Of a stretch of DNA of 64,000 nt, positions 44,511 through 55,400 are shown one piece after another. Within the stretch, counting starts at the first letter, position 1; every line of letters begins with the position of its first letter. Under the pieces are notes generated by a model. That model was not told the origin of the DNA and did not search any database. It saw nothing but the letters and a program-made list of their open reading frames with translations. The DNA is from Prolixibacter bellariivorans ATCC BAA-1284 (GTDB lineage: Bacteria > Bacteroidota > Bacteroidia > Bacteroidales > Prolixibacteraceae): the NCBI RefSeq assembly GCF_000621705.1, contig NZ_JHXO01000005.1, positions 372,001-436,000 of the forward strand, in the 5' to 3' direction. The translations under genes were made by a program, and so were the position numbers.

Positions 44511-47500
44511 ATGAAAAAAAAATTGTTCCTGACAATTTTCAGGCTGGGATTGTTTGTCCTAACCAGTCTGTTGTTCTTAGACACTCCGGCTTCGGCCAGT
44601 GATTTATCCAAACGGATAAATATCGATGAAGGCTCGTATACACTGGGTCAGTTCATTAATATGATTACTGATCAGTCGGGCTATGACTTCACCTACCAGG
44701 CAACTGAGCTGCCTTTGACGAAGAAAGCCAGCATTCCGATGCAAGATGAAACTGTTGATAAAGCAACAGAGAAACTGGCTAAAACCTTTCAATTAAAAGT
44801 TAACATCCTTAACAACAACATTATCCTGAAACCAGGCGATGCCAAGGGGAAACAGGATACCAAAACCATTAAAGGGAAAGTGCTGGACGATAGTGGTCAG
44901 CCGCTTCCCGGAGCAACCGTGGTTATTAAAGGTACAACGACTGGTACAGTTACTGGTCTCGATGGTACCTTTTCACTGACTGCGCCGGCCGATGCAACTA
45001 TGCTGTCGGTTACATTTATTGGCATGCAGAGCCAGGACCTCACACTTGACGGACGCGCCAGCTATACCATTAATATGCGTCCGGAAACAGTTGGCCTGGA
45101 CGAAGTAGTAGCCATTGGTTACGGAACCGTGAAAAAGAAAGACCTGACCGGAGCCGTTGGAATTGTTAAGTCAAGCGATATAGAGACGCAGCCAACCGAA
45201 AGTGTCGATAAGATGCTGCAGGGACGTATGGCTGGTGTGGATGTGGTTGCTGATAACTCACCGGGTGGCGGTGTTGCCGTCCGTGTGCGTGGTTACAGTA
45301 CCATCAGGAACAATGAGCCGCTTTATATTATCGACGGAGTTCCGGTTTCGGAGGGAATCAATATGGTTAACCCCAACGATATCGCCTCCATTCAGGTGCT
45401 GAAAGATGCTTCATCAGCTTCCATTTACGGAGCGCGTGCTGCGAATGGTGTCGTTATTATTACTACCCGTCAGGGAAAATCAAAAGACCCTTCCATTCGG
45501 TTGGATGCTTATGTTGGTTTGCAGCAGGCAGCCAATAAATTGACTATGCTGAATGCACAACAATATGGCGATATGCTGTGGCAGGCCGTGAAAAATGATG
45601 GTGCAACTCCGGCTAGCGAAATTTATGGAAGCGGAGCAACACCGGTTATTCCGCAATACCTCGATGCCGCTCAAACGGAACCTTCAGCCAACACTAACTG
45701 GGTGGATGAAATCTTCCGTATAGCTCCGGTACAGTCCTATAATGTTTCCTTTTCGAAAGGAGATGATAAGTCGAGACAAGCCTGGTCACTCGGTTACTTT
45801 AATCAGGACGGTATTATTAAGTATACCGGTTTCGAGCGTATTTCAGGACGGTTGAATTCGGAATATAATTTCTTCGACAAGAAACTGAAAGTTGGTGAGA
45901 ATATAAGCCTTTCACATACCTGGAGCAATGTGGCCGAGAATAACTCGGCATTGGGAGGTGTTGTGTACGAAGCCTATAAAATGCCATCCATTGCGCCGAT
46001 AAAAGACCTGAACGGCGAATATGCCAGTTCTCCGCTGAACGATATCCAGAATCCCATGGGGAAACTCTACCGGAATAAGGATAATAAAGGCAAGACACTT
46101 AAATTGTTTGGTAACGGCTACGTTGAGTACAAAATTATTGAGGGGCTGACAGCCAAAACCAATTTCGGTATCGATTATACCAACTTCTACGAGCGCAATT
46201 ACAGCCCCAAATATGTGGAGACCTATACCCAGCAGAATCTGAGTTCGTTGACAACCAGTAATAACTGGAAGTTCGACTGGGTTTGGACCAATACCTTGAA
46301 TTACGTTCACCAGTTTGGTAAACACTCACTGAACGTGTTGGCTGGTATGGAAACGCTGAAATCGCAAATGGAAGGATTTACCGGTTTCCGTGAAGGATTT
46401 GCTTATGATGATCCTAACTTCCGCTACCTGGACGCCGGCGATGGTGGTTCGCAGAAAAATACAGGTACAGGTATTGAGTGGAGCATGATTTCCTATATCA
46501 GTAAAGTAGACTATAGCTACGATAACCGTTACCTGTTGTCGGCTACTTTCCGTCGTGACGGTTCTTCGAAACTGGGTAACAACAAATGGGGAAACTTTCC
46601 GGCTATTTCTGCCGGATGGCGTGTAAGTGAAGAGAAATTCTTCAATGTCGACGCTATTAGTAACCTGAAACTGCGTTTTGGATGGGGACAGAACGGTAAC
46701 CAGGATGTACCGGCTTACAGCACGGTTTCGTCCTATTACAGCAATCCCTACTATTCCAATTATGCCATGGATGGTGCACAAAATTCGGTATATACCGGTT
46801 TTACACCAAGTAGAAATGGTAACCCGAATTTGAAATGGGAAACAACCACCCAAACCAACTTTGGAGTTGACCTCGGACTTCTCAGTAACCGGATCGAGTT
46901 TACCGGCGATTATTTCATCAAGACAACCAAAGATCTGTTGATGGAGCGTCCGCTACCTCCAACCATTGGTGGTACAACGCAGACGGTTTGGACCAACGCA
47001 GGTGAAATGCAGAACAAAGGTTTTGAGATGACCATCAATTACCGGAGCAAGAAAGTGAACGACCTGCAATGGAATGTTGGTTTAAATCTGGCGCATGTGA
47101 CCAATAAACTGACTTCGTTGCCACAAGATATCGAATACATCGGCTTGCCGGGTTCGTATCTGCATAGTGTCAACTTCGATCAGGAGACGTCGCGTTCCGC
47201 AGTGGGTGAACCGATTTCGTCTTTCTATGGATACAAGGCGCTGGGTCTGTTTAAAACGCAGGCAGAAGTGGATGCATGGGGAAAACAACCCAATGCTCAG
47301 CCAGGTGATATCAAGTTTGCTGACCTGAACAACGACGGTACGATCGACGCTAGCGACCGTACATTTATTGGTAGCCCTCACCCCGATTTAACGTTCGGCC
47401 TGAATTTCAGTCTGAACTACCGCAGCTGGGACTTCTCCCTGTTCGCACGGGGAAGCGTGGGTGCCCAGATTTACGACCTGACCCGTTACTACGGCGATTT

Positions 47501-47888
47501 CTTCGACCTGTCGGCTTACAACAAGCAGTCGCGTACGTTGAATGCCTGGACAACGGATAATCCGAATGCTACCGTTCCGCGTTTGTCGCTTGACGACCCG
47601 AACAACAATATTCGTCCTTCGAGCTATTACGTTCAGGACGCCGATTATGTCCGCTTGCAGAATGTGAAGCTGGGATACACACTCCCGGCAGGAAAACTGC
47701 ACAGCAAGCGGTTCTACCTCTATGTACAGGCACAAAACCTGTTCACTATTACCAATTACAAAGGTTTGGATCCGGAAGTCGGATTGCAGAACTACAGTTC
47801 AGCTCACAAAAACCTGGATATCGGTGTCGACCGCGGTATTTATCCTGCAGCGCGTACCTATACACTGGGTGTGAATCTGGAATTTTAA
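44511..47888 (+). CDS. SusC/RagA-like TonB-dependent receptor with STN signalling domain
   Basis: 1125 residues: signal peptide (to about 30, ASAS), STN domain (about 35-105, SYTLGQFINMITDQSGYDFTYQ), carboxypeptidase-regulatory-like domain (about 118-190, KGKVLDDSGQPLPGATVVIKG), plug (AIGYGTVKKKDLTGAVG, VRVRGYSTIRNNEPLYIIDGVP) and a large beta-barrel ending in LGVNLEF. The STN domain matches the presence of the FecI/FecR pair, which would be activated through it. It imports a ligand captured by the SusD protein. The ligand is not identifiable: no hydrolase is in this operon. Confidence 0.95.
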   Translation: MKKKLFLTIFRLGLFVLTSLLFLDTPASASDLSKRINIDEGSYTLGQFINMITDQSGYDFTYQATELPLTKKASIPMQDETVDKATEKLAKTFQLKVNILNNNIILKPGDAKGKQDTKTIKGKVLDDSGQPLPGATVVIKGTTTGTVTGLDGTFSLTAPADATMLSVTFIGMQSQDLTLDGRASYTINMRPETVGLDEVVAIGYGTVKKKDLTGAVGIVKSSDIETQPTESVDKMLQGRMAGVDVVADNSPGGGVAVRVRGYSTIRNNEPLYIIDGVPVSEGINMVNPNDIASIQVLKDASSASIYGARAANGVVIITTRQGKSKDPSIRLDAYVGLQQAANKLTMLNAQQYGDMLWQAVKNDGATPASEIYGSGATPVIPQYLDAAQTEPSANTNWVDEIFRIAPVQSYNVSFSKGDDKSRQAWSLGYFNQDGIIKYTGFERISGRLNSEYNFFDKKLKVGENISLSHTWSNVAENNSALGGVVYEAYKMPSIAPIKDLNGEYASSPLNDIQNPMGKLYRNKDNKGKTLKLFGNGYVEYKIIEGLTAKTNFGIDYTNFYERNYSPKYVETYTQQNLSSLTTSNNWKFDWVWTNTLNYVHQFGKHSLNVLAGMETLKSQMEGFTGFREGFAYDDPNFRYLDAGDGGSQKNTGTGIEWSMISYISKVDYSYDNRYLLSATFRRDGSSKLGNNKWGNFPAISAGWRVSEEKFFNVDAISNLKLRFGWGQNGNQDVPAYSTVSSYYSNPYYSNYAMDGAQNSVYTGFTPSRNGNPNLKWETTTQTNFGVDLGLLSNRIEFTGDYFIKTTKDLLMERPLPPTIGGTTQTVWTNAGEMQNKGFEMTINYRSKKVNDLQWNVGLNLAHVTNKLTSLPQDIEYIGLPGSYLHSVNFDQETSRSAVGEPISSFYGYKALGLFKTQAEVDAWGKQPNAQPGDIKFADLNNDGTIDASDRTFIGSPHPDLTFGLNFSLNYRSWDFSLFARGSVGAQIYDLTRYYGDFFDLSAYNKQSRTLNAWTTDNPNATVPRLSLDDPNNNIRPSSYYVQDADYVRLQNVKLGYTLPAGKLHSKRFYLYVQAQNLFTITNYKGLDPEVGLQNYSSAHKNLDIGVDRGIYPAARTYTLGVNLEF

Positions 47889-47910
47889 AAGGTAAAACGG
47901 AGTGTATAAA

Positions 47911-49563
47911 ATGAATAGAAAAATGAGACGTATATATTTATTTATCATCATAATCGGCTTTGCTTTTTCTTCCTGTAGCAAAAGCTTTCTCAACGATACT
48001 CCCATCGGGGAATTATCGGAAACTCAGGTTCAGACGCCTGATAACCTGGAAGGGCTCGTCGTTTCAGCCTATTCGGTTTTGAACGGTCAGTTCGATGAGG
48101 CGTCGAATGCCTTTAACTCTCCGGCTTCGAACTGGAGCTTCGGTGACGTCGTTTCGGACGATGCTTATAAAGGTGGTGGTGGTACTGGTGACCAAAACCA
48201 GATTCACCTGATGGAAATTTTCCAGACCAATCCGTCTATCATTGATATGGACCGGAAATGGATGGCGCTTTACGAAGGTGTGAAACGCGCTAATCTCGCC
48301 ATCAGGGAACTGAATCAATCAGAAACTTTCGACCCGACATTAAAGACACAACGTATTGCTGAAATGCGTTTCCTGCGTGGTCACTATTACTTCGAACTGA
48401 AGAAGATTTACAATCGCATTCCGTGGATTGATGAGACTGCCGAAAGCACTGATGCCTATTATAAATCTAATACGGAATTGACATCAGATCAGCTCTGGCA
48501 GAAAATTCTGGATGATTTCGATGCGGCCTACAAAGTATTGCCCGCCACCCAGGATGAGCCGGCTCGCCCCACCAAGTGGGCTGCCCGTGCCTACATGGCG
48601 AAGTGTTACATCTTCATGCAGGATTGGAACGATGCCATTACCGCGGCCGACGATGTAATCAGTTCAGGGAAATACCATCTGATGGACAATTTCCGCGATG
48701 TTTTCCTTCCGGATAACGACAATGGTCCGGAGGTTGTTTTTGCCGTGCAGAACTCCATCAACGATGGTTCGCCCGATAACTACAATGGTTCCATTGGCGA
48801 CCGTTTGTTGACTCCCGGAGGTCCTTATCCGAACTACGGTTTCCTGCGTCCTTCGCAAAACCTGGTGAATTCATTTAAAACCAATGCATCGGGTATGCCT
48901 GTTGAGGACAACGTTAACGTAACGGATAACGATTATGTCGATCCGCGTCTCGATCATACGGTTGGTCGTCACGGAATTCCGTATCTCGATATGGGAATCT
49001 ACAACTGGGAACCTCGTGATCCGGTAACTTATGGCGAATTCATTCAAAAGAAACGTCAGGTTTCGAAGAACTCACCAGCATATCTGCAGGTTTGGCCTTA
49101 TGTAACTTCGATGAACTATTACATTATTCGCTATGCCGATGTACTGTTGTGGAGAGCAGAAGCTGCCATCGAGACCGGCGATCTGGAAACCGGACGTACC
49201 TATATCAATATGGTTCGCGGACGGGCTAAAAACAGCGAAGTGGTGAAATTTGACGATGGAACACCGGCTGCCAACTACAGCATCGACACGTACAACACGC
49301 CGTTCGCCGACAAGGCGGAAGCTACTACGGCTCTGCGTACGGAGCGCCGTCTGGAGTTTGCGCTGGAAGGACATCGCTTCTTTGACCTCGTTCGTTGGGG
49401 TATCGCTGACAGCGTGATGAATAACTACTTCGCGGTAGAGAAAACACGTCGTACACACTTGTCTAATGCCCACTTTACGGCTGGTAAGAATGAGTACGAC
49501 CCCATTCCGCAGGCAATGGTTGACCTGGGTAAAGGCATGATTACGCAAAATCCCGGTTATTAA
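47911..49563 (+). CDS. SusD/RagB-like surface glycan-binding lipoprotein
   Basis: Started at the ATG at 47911, where the basic N-terminus and lipobox follow (IIIIGFAFSSC). 550 residues with SusD-fold signatures: MRFLRGHYYFELKKIYNRIPWI, WAARAYMAKCYIFMQDWNDAI, YIIRYADVLLWRAEAAIETGD and LRTERRLEFALEGHRFFDLVRWG. It forms the lid of the SusC barrel. The SusC stop lies 22 bp upstream, a tight pair. A terminator follows, so the locus ends here. Confidence 0.95.
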   Translation: MNRKMRRIYLFIIIIGFAFSSCSKSFLNDTPIGELSETQVQTPDNLEGLVVSAYSVLNGQFDEASNAFNSPASNWSFGDVVSDDAYKGGGGTGDQNQIHLMEIFQTNPSIIDMDRKWMALYEGVKRANLAIRELNQSETFDPTLKTQRIAEMRFLRGHYYFELKKIYNRIPWIDETAESTDAYYKSNTELTSDQLWQKILDDFDAAYKVLPATQDEPARPTKWAARAYMAKCYIFMQDWNDAITAADDVISSGKYHLMDNFRDVFLPDNDNGPEVVFAVQNSINDGSPDNYNGSIGDRLLTPGGPYPNYGFLRPSQNLVNSFKTNASGMPVEDNVNVTDNDYVDPRLDHTVGRHGIPYLDMGIYNWEPRDPVTYGEFIQKKRQVSKNSPAYLQVWPYVTSMNYYIIRYADVLLWRAEAAIETGDLETGRTYINMVRGRAKNSEVVKFDDGTPAANYSIDTYNTPFADKAEATTALRTERRLEFALEGHRFFDLVRWGIADSVMNNYFAVEKTRRTHLSNAHFTAGKNEYDPIPQAMVDLGKGMITQNPGY

Positions 49564-49600
49564 GTTCATACATTCTCTATTTAGATAACACCAAAGTACC

Positions 49601-49638
49601 CGGCCCCCTGAATTGCATCGACGGGGGCCGTTTTTTTT
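49601..49638 (+). terminator. Terminator of the sigma/FecR/SusC/SusD locus
   Basis: Stem CGGCCCCC (49601-49608) / GGGGGCCG (49623-49630) followed by eight T. Confidence 0.9.
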
Positions 49639-49769
49639 CCTTTCGGGAAAATGTGTTGACAGGTTGTGTGGAACGAATAGTAGCGTGGGAAAATCTTCGC
49701 ATCACTGAATTTCACACAACGGATATGTGTTACAACCAATTCCGGTATGCCGGAAAACATTTTCAACTT

Positions 49770-51074
49770 ATGAGCAAGCGAAAAATAGTATTGATGGCCA
49801 TCCTGGTGTTGTTCACACTGGGGGGAAAGGCGCAGTCCACTTCCACGAAGGTTGATTTTCAGCCGGGATACCGATGGATTTTATCGGGAAACTATGTGCA
49901 GGATAAGAACTTTTACCTGCTGACCCTGATGGAGAAATTACCGGCGGTACAGCAAAAACTCGCAGCCGACCCGGTATTGAAATCACTATTGGCCGAACAC
50001 GTGAAAAGCATTAAAGAAGCTACTGGCTATGATTTGCCGAACCAGTCCATGGAATCGGTGCGGGAGAAAACTTCCCGTTGGGCCGATCTATTCCTGCTAA
50101 GCAATGACGAAATTGAAAAGGTAGGCGCTGAGCTGAAAAAAATATACCAGTCGGATGCCGCTCTGCAGGCTCTGGTGAATGAACAGATTCGCCCCAGCGG
50201 AGCTTACGAACACTTTGCCGGTTTGGATGATGCCGCATTACTGGCGCAGGCCTGGAAAAGTGCAGCCGAAGGAATGAATGGTATTATCCGGACGTATGCG
50301 CTGGGTGAAAAGCCGCTCTATCCGAAAATCGATTCGGTGAGCTACGATGTGAATTCGCAGTATTACCGGATGCTGATCAATATGCTGGCCTGCAATGTAG
50401 GCGATGATACGAAACAAATGACGCTGTTCTTTCAACCATCCCTTTCCTTTTCGCTGTGGCTGTTGAAGATGAACCACCGTGATGAGGCGGCCCGTTTTGA
50501 ACCGATGATGACCGGCGAAAACAGCAAAGCATACGAACAGGTACAGCGAACGAACTTCGATGATTATCCCTATACGGTTATCATGTTGCCCGGATACGGC
50601 CCTGAAAAGAAAGGCGTCGATTTAAGCCCGGCCGGCATGTTGCGCTGCAAACTGGCTGCCGAACGATACTTTGAGAAAAAGGCGCCGTTTATCATCGCTT
50701 CCGGTGGCTATGTGCATCCCGACCAGACGCCTTTCTGCGAAGCGATAGAGATGAAGAAAGAGTTGATGAAGCAATACGGTGTCCCGGAAAGCGCAATCAT
50801 CATCGAACCCCATGCACGGCATACCACCACGAATTACCGGAATGCTGCACGTTTGATGATTCATTATGGAATACCGATCAATAAAAAAGCGCTTTGCACT
50901 ACTACGAAAGGGCAGAGTTACTACATCACCAATATGGGATTTGAAAAGCGCTGTGTGGAAGCGTTTGGCTACATGCCTTATGTGCCCGGCAAACGGTTAA
51001 GCCGGAACGATACAGAGTTTACTCCCCGCATGGAATCGTTGACTATCGATCCGAAAGACCCACTTGATCCGTAA
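49770..51074 (+). CDS. YdcF/DUF218-domain protein, secreted
   Basis: Started at the ATG at 49770 (MSKRKIVLMAILVLFTLGGKAQ), where a signal peptide begins; the frame is open 117 bp earlier. 434 residues: an uncharacterised helical N-terminal half and a C-terminal DUF218 domain (VIMLPGYGPEKKGVDLSPAGMLRC, IIASGGYVHPDQ, IIIEPHARHTTTNYRNAARLM). The family includes SanA and ElyC, envelope proteins of unclear chemistry. A second DUF218 protein lies at 9206. A terminator follows. Confidence 0.8.
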   Translation: MSKRKIVLMAILVLFTLGGKAQSTSTKVDFQPGYRWILSGNYVQDKNFYLLTLMEKLPAVQQKLAADPVLKSLLAEHVKSIKEATGYDLPNQSMESVREKTSRWADLFLLSNDEIEKVGAELKKIYQSDAALQALVNEQIRPSGAYEHFAGLDDAALLAQAWKSAAEGMNGIIRTYALGEKPLYPKIDSVSYDVNSQYYRMLINMLACNVGDDTKQMTLFFQPSLSFSLWLLKMNHRDEAARFEPMMTGENSKAYEQVQRTNFDDYPYTVIMLPGYGPEKKGVDLSPAGMLRCKLAAERYFEKKAPFIIASGGYVHPDQTPFCEAIEMKKELMKQYGVPESAIIIEPHARHTTTNYRNAARLMIHYGIPINKKALCTTTKGQSYYITNMGFEKRCVEAFGYMPYVPGKRLSRNDTEFTPRMESLTIDPKDPLDP

Positions 51075-51102
51075 AATATTACATAGGTTTGGATTGGAAA
51101 GG

Positions 51103-51129
51103 GCCCGGCTGCTATCAGTCGGGCTTTTT
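51103..51129 (+). terminator. Terminator after the YdcF-like gene
   Basis: Stem GCCCGGCTG / CAGTCGGGC (one mismatch) plus five T. Confidence 0.8.
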
Positions 51130-51140
51130 CTTTTTTCATC

Positions 51141-51167
51141 CCGTCAGTGGTTGCCAAACCCTGACGG
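51141..51167. repeat. Dispersed palindrome, type A
   Basis: CCGTCAG ... CTGACGG with inner GGTT/AACC. Further copies at 58037-58060 and 63443-63468. The rest of the gap 51168-51578 has GC-rich remnants (CCCCGGCCGGGT near 51270) but no gene. Confidence 0.6.
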
Positions 51168-51578
51168 TGATGAATATTTATCCCATCCGGGATACACCCC
51201 GGAAGCGGTTTGAATGAGGATTCCGGAGGAGTCGTATATTGTTTGAACTGAAATACCCTTGCGTCTGTGGGACCCCGGCCGGGTCCTATGTTTCTGTCTG
51301 GACTTCCTGTAGCTAACAACATGTCATCCCGCCGGGGTAAAAGCTGAAAATAGAATTCGTTCAATGTCCTTCAGGTGTCTACTCATCGTAGGATGTCCAA
51401 CCCCGACGTTGGTCTAAATTGACCCGAAAAAAATACTTTGCTTATAGGCTACCTAATTTAAATTCATTCAAAGATGCCTGAAAAAAGGACGAATTGTTTA
51501 GAACGATATCTTTAAACGAAAGTCATATCTCTGAAAAGAGCTTTTGATAAGCCGAAGAATAATTTGTGGATAAAAATT

Positions 51579-52316
51579 ATGCGTGTGATGATTCGAAGTA
51601 AAATTGCAGAGGCCATCGGGTTAAAAAATCATCCGGTTGCCGCATTCCGTTCAACGGTTAAACCCGATAATGCCTCCCAGTTTAAGGAAGGACGATGGGG
51701 ATGTGTCGTTTCATTGTTGAACAATGCTGCGAAAGGTCGAACAGCGGTATTCGATGAAAAATCGACCCCTTGTATGGGCGGACAGGTTGGACTGGGACTG
51801 GGCTGTTTCGATATGGATTTTATTAAACGACTTTTATCAACCGGTTGGCCCGAAGGTGAGGGACGGGAAGGCGAATATTATCTGAAAAACACCGAGCTTG
51901 CCGAAAAATTTGCTATGGGTTTACCTGAGATTGTGACCGAGAAGTACATGGTGTTTAAACCTCTTTCGGAATTGCAGGAAGATGAAACTCCGGAAGTGAT
52001 TATTTTTCTGGTCAATGCCGATCAGCTTTCTGCGCTGGTAACCCTCGCCAACTACGATAAAGAGACGCAGGATAACGTGAAAATAGACTTTGCGGCGGGA
52101 TGCCAGCAAACCATATTGTATCCGCTGGCGGAGGCTGAAAAAGGAGGTTCAACGTGCTTTATCGGGCTGACAGATATTTCTGTGCGAAAACTGGTTGACA
52201 AAGATACGCTTTCCTTCGCCCTTCCGTATCAACGCTTTTTAGAGTTGGAAGAGCAGGTTGAAGAGAGCTTCCTGACCAAAGGAACGTGGGAACAGATTAC
52301 ATCGAGAATTAATTGA
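51579..52316 (+). CDS. DUF169-family protein
   Basis: Started at the first ATG (51579); a TTG 15 bp upstream is less likely. 245 residues with the family blocks [26 protein letters not shown] and [13 protein letters not shown]. The conserved Cys residues (CVVSLL, CMGG, GLGCFD, AAGCQQT) suggest a metal or redox centre. Function unknown; members are often found in anaerobes. It stands alone. Confidence 0.8.
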   Translation: MRVMIRSKIAEAIGLKNHPVAAFRSTVKPDNASQFKEGRWGCVVSLLNNAAKGRTAVFDEKSTPCMGGQVGLGLGCFDMDFIKRLLSTGWPEGEGREGEYYLKNTELAEKFAMGLPEIVTEKYMVFKPLSELQEDETPEVIIFLVNADQLSALVTLANYDKETQDNVKIDFAAGCQQTILYPLAEAEKGGSTCFIGLTDISVRKLVDKDTLSFALPYQRFLELEEQVEESFLTKGTWEQITSRIN

Positions 52317-52409
52317 TTGGTAGGTCCGTGAGGGGAGATGTGACGCGAAAAGTAAAAACTCCCTCTTGCTTTCATCTGGTGCCCAACAGATATGATTAAA
52401 ATGAACGTT

Positions 52410-55400
52410 CTATGTTCTAACCGGGTTGTATGGGATTGAGAAACTGAACTGGCTTCCTTTGTTTTTCTCCGTTTTTACCTTCATCGTTCCGCCCAACATT
52501 TCTACATATGATTTTGCAATCGAAAGCCCTAAGCCTATTCCCTCGTACTGTCTGTTCAGTGAAAGTGATATTTGAACAAAAGGCTGAAAGACCGCTTCGC
52601 ATTGTTCTGAAGTCATTCCAATGCCCGTGTCATGAACATAAAAGTTTATGGTATGGTCAGTCGCGGTATAACCGCATTGTATCATTCCCTCGGGGGTGAA
52701 TTTCATCGCGTTGTCGAGGAGATTAAGGAGGATTTGTTCCAGCTTTCTCGTATCGGAAATTATGGTTGCTTTCTCGTCAGGTAATCCTTTGAGGAATGTG
52801 AGCTCAAGGTCAAGGAATTCGGCCTTCCCATGATAGGTTTTGTGGAGTTTATCAAGCAATTGATTTAAGTGAACCTCATTTTGGTTCACCTGCTCCTGGC
52901 CTGCGTCGATACGCGAAATTTCAACGATTTTCGTAATGGTATCGAGCATGCGTTGCCCGCTTTGTTCGATGAGCGCAGTGAATTCTTCTTTTTCTTCATT
53001 GGTGAGTTCAGCCGATCTGAGTAACTCGGTAAAGCCCAGAATGCCGTTCATTGGGGTGCGAATCTCATGGCTGATATTGGCCAGAAAGGCCGTTTTTAAT
53101 CTGCTGCTCTCTTCTGCCTTTTCTTTGGCTTCCACCAGTTCGTCAAAAAGCTTTTTCTTCTCGCTGATATCTTCCTGTAGCACTACATAGTGACTTATAT
53201 TCCCTGACTTTTGCTGGACAGGAGTGATGATAACGTTTTCCCACAACACCTCTCCGTTTTTTTTCTTAGTCAGAATCTCTCCGTTCCAAATCTTGCCGGC
53301 CCGGATGGTGTTCAGCATGTGTTCAAAAAATTCGTCGGAATGTTCCTCTGTTCGCAGGATAAAGGGTGTCTCGCCAATGACTTCTTCCTGCGAATAACCT
53401 GTAACCCGGGTAAAGTTAGGATTTGCATATTCGATTTGCCCGTCATTATTCAGTATCAAGACACTAACCTGGCTTTGGTCAACGGCCTGATTTAAGATAT
53501 TAAGAAGTGATTCAGTTTCTTTTTTTCCCGTTATGTCAACATTGATACCTTTAAGCAATACTAATTTATTGCCCTTAAAGACCGGGATGATTTTATCAAG
53601 TAGCCATTTAATCTTGCCTTCGGGAAAAACAATACGCAGCTCTATTTCCTGCGGCTCCCTTGTGTCGTGAGTTACCCGGGAATAATTGTCAACCAGATGC
53701 AGATCGTCAGGATGAATACGACTCCTGAAATACTCATAAGTAGGTTCTATTTCGTACGGCTCCAACCCGAAGAGACGGAAACAGTTTTCAGACCAGAACG
53801 ATTTATTGTTGACCAAATCGAATTCCCATGATCCCATTTGGGCAAGCTCCTGGGATTCATTTAATGATAATTCACTTTTCTGCAAGGCTTCTTGCACCTT
53901 AAGCCGTTCTGTTACATCATCAACTAGTACCAGTCGTGCTTGTTTCCCTTCAAAATCGAATAGATGAGAAGTTACCTCTACATCTATTATTTCTCCGTTC
54001 TTTAGCATGTGTTGCCACCTTCCTTCGCAGGCAGCTGAACCTCCTTGTTCCCGAATTTTTCTTATTTTTTTCGCATTTTCCGGGGTATGGATATCCAAAA
54101 CAGTCATGTCGAGAAATTCCTCTCGGGAGAAACCATAGTGTTGAATGGCACTTTTGTTTGCTTCCAGGAATTGCAAGGTTTCACGTTCACAAATCCACAT
54201 AATTTGCGGATTGTTTAAGAATAAGTAACGATACTTTTCTTCACTTCGTCTGATCAATTCCTCTGTGGTCTTTTGTTCGGTGATATCAGTGATAGTACCA
54301 ACATAACCTACCAACTTACCATGCTCATTGAATTCAGGGGTAGCCTGCCACAATACCCAAACAATTCTCCCGTCGGGATGCAGAAATCTGTATTCGGTCA
54401 CTGATGAATGATGCTGGCTGCTTTCGTGTTGCCATAAATCCATCAACCATTTACGATCCTTAGGATGAACGGCCGTTATCCAGGCATTACCTTTGGCCAG
54501 ATTCCCTGGCATACCGGATAGTTCCGACCATTTTGGATTAACATACGTGGTATAACCATCAGGAAGGGTACGAAAAATGCCTACGGGGGCCGATTCGGCC
54601 ATTGTATAGAAAAGCTTTTCGTTGCGTTTAACTTCTTCTTCCGCCCGCTTTCTGGCTGTAATGTCGGTCGCTGTCAGGATGACGGCATCATGGCCTTTCC
54701 ACTTAATGGGGCCCAGGGTATAATCAAGCCATATATCATCGTCGGGCCCGGAATGGTAATGAAATTCTTTATGCCTTCCTTCGTTTAGCGCAATTACGTT
54801 GGGATTCGTCTTAACAAAATCGCTGATTTCTTCGGCCAGTTGAGGGAGAAGAAGTGAGCTTACCGACCTTCTTGTTATTCTTTCCAGGGCCGTATTTTTG
54901 TATACAAATTTACCATTCTGGAAGATTAATATCGTTGATGTTGTCATTCCGGCCAAATCCGAAAAACGTTTTTCAGACTCGGTTAATTCCTTGAAATGTC
55001 GTTTTACTCTAAAACGAAGGATAATGTTAAAAACAAAGATCAGTAAGGCGATTCCGGCAATGATTGATGTTAGGCGGGCATAGAATAAGGGAGTCCGATG
55101 CAATTGTTTCAGATCATCTTCTGTGCGAGGCCATATTTGATAAACACGGTCGGGAGACTTGCGGCTGTCACATTGCGCAAGAATCCCTGTTACTTTTACA
55201 CTTTCACCAATTTTAAAACCATCGAATAAGTGCGAATTCTTCTGCAAAATTGAATTGAAAACATATATTGCCGTATCTCTTCCGGCATGCGGAGCTACCA
55301 ACATATAATGTCCGGCTTTATTAAACCCTGTATTGGTAATAATTCCCGTCAAAAAAACCAATTTGCCTTCCTCGGATTCCAGGTTACTGCTCAATAGTGG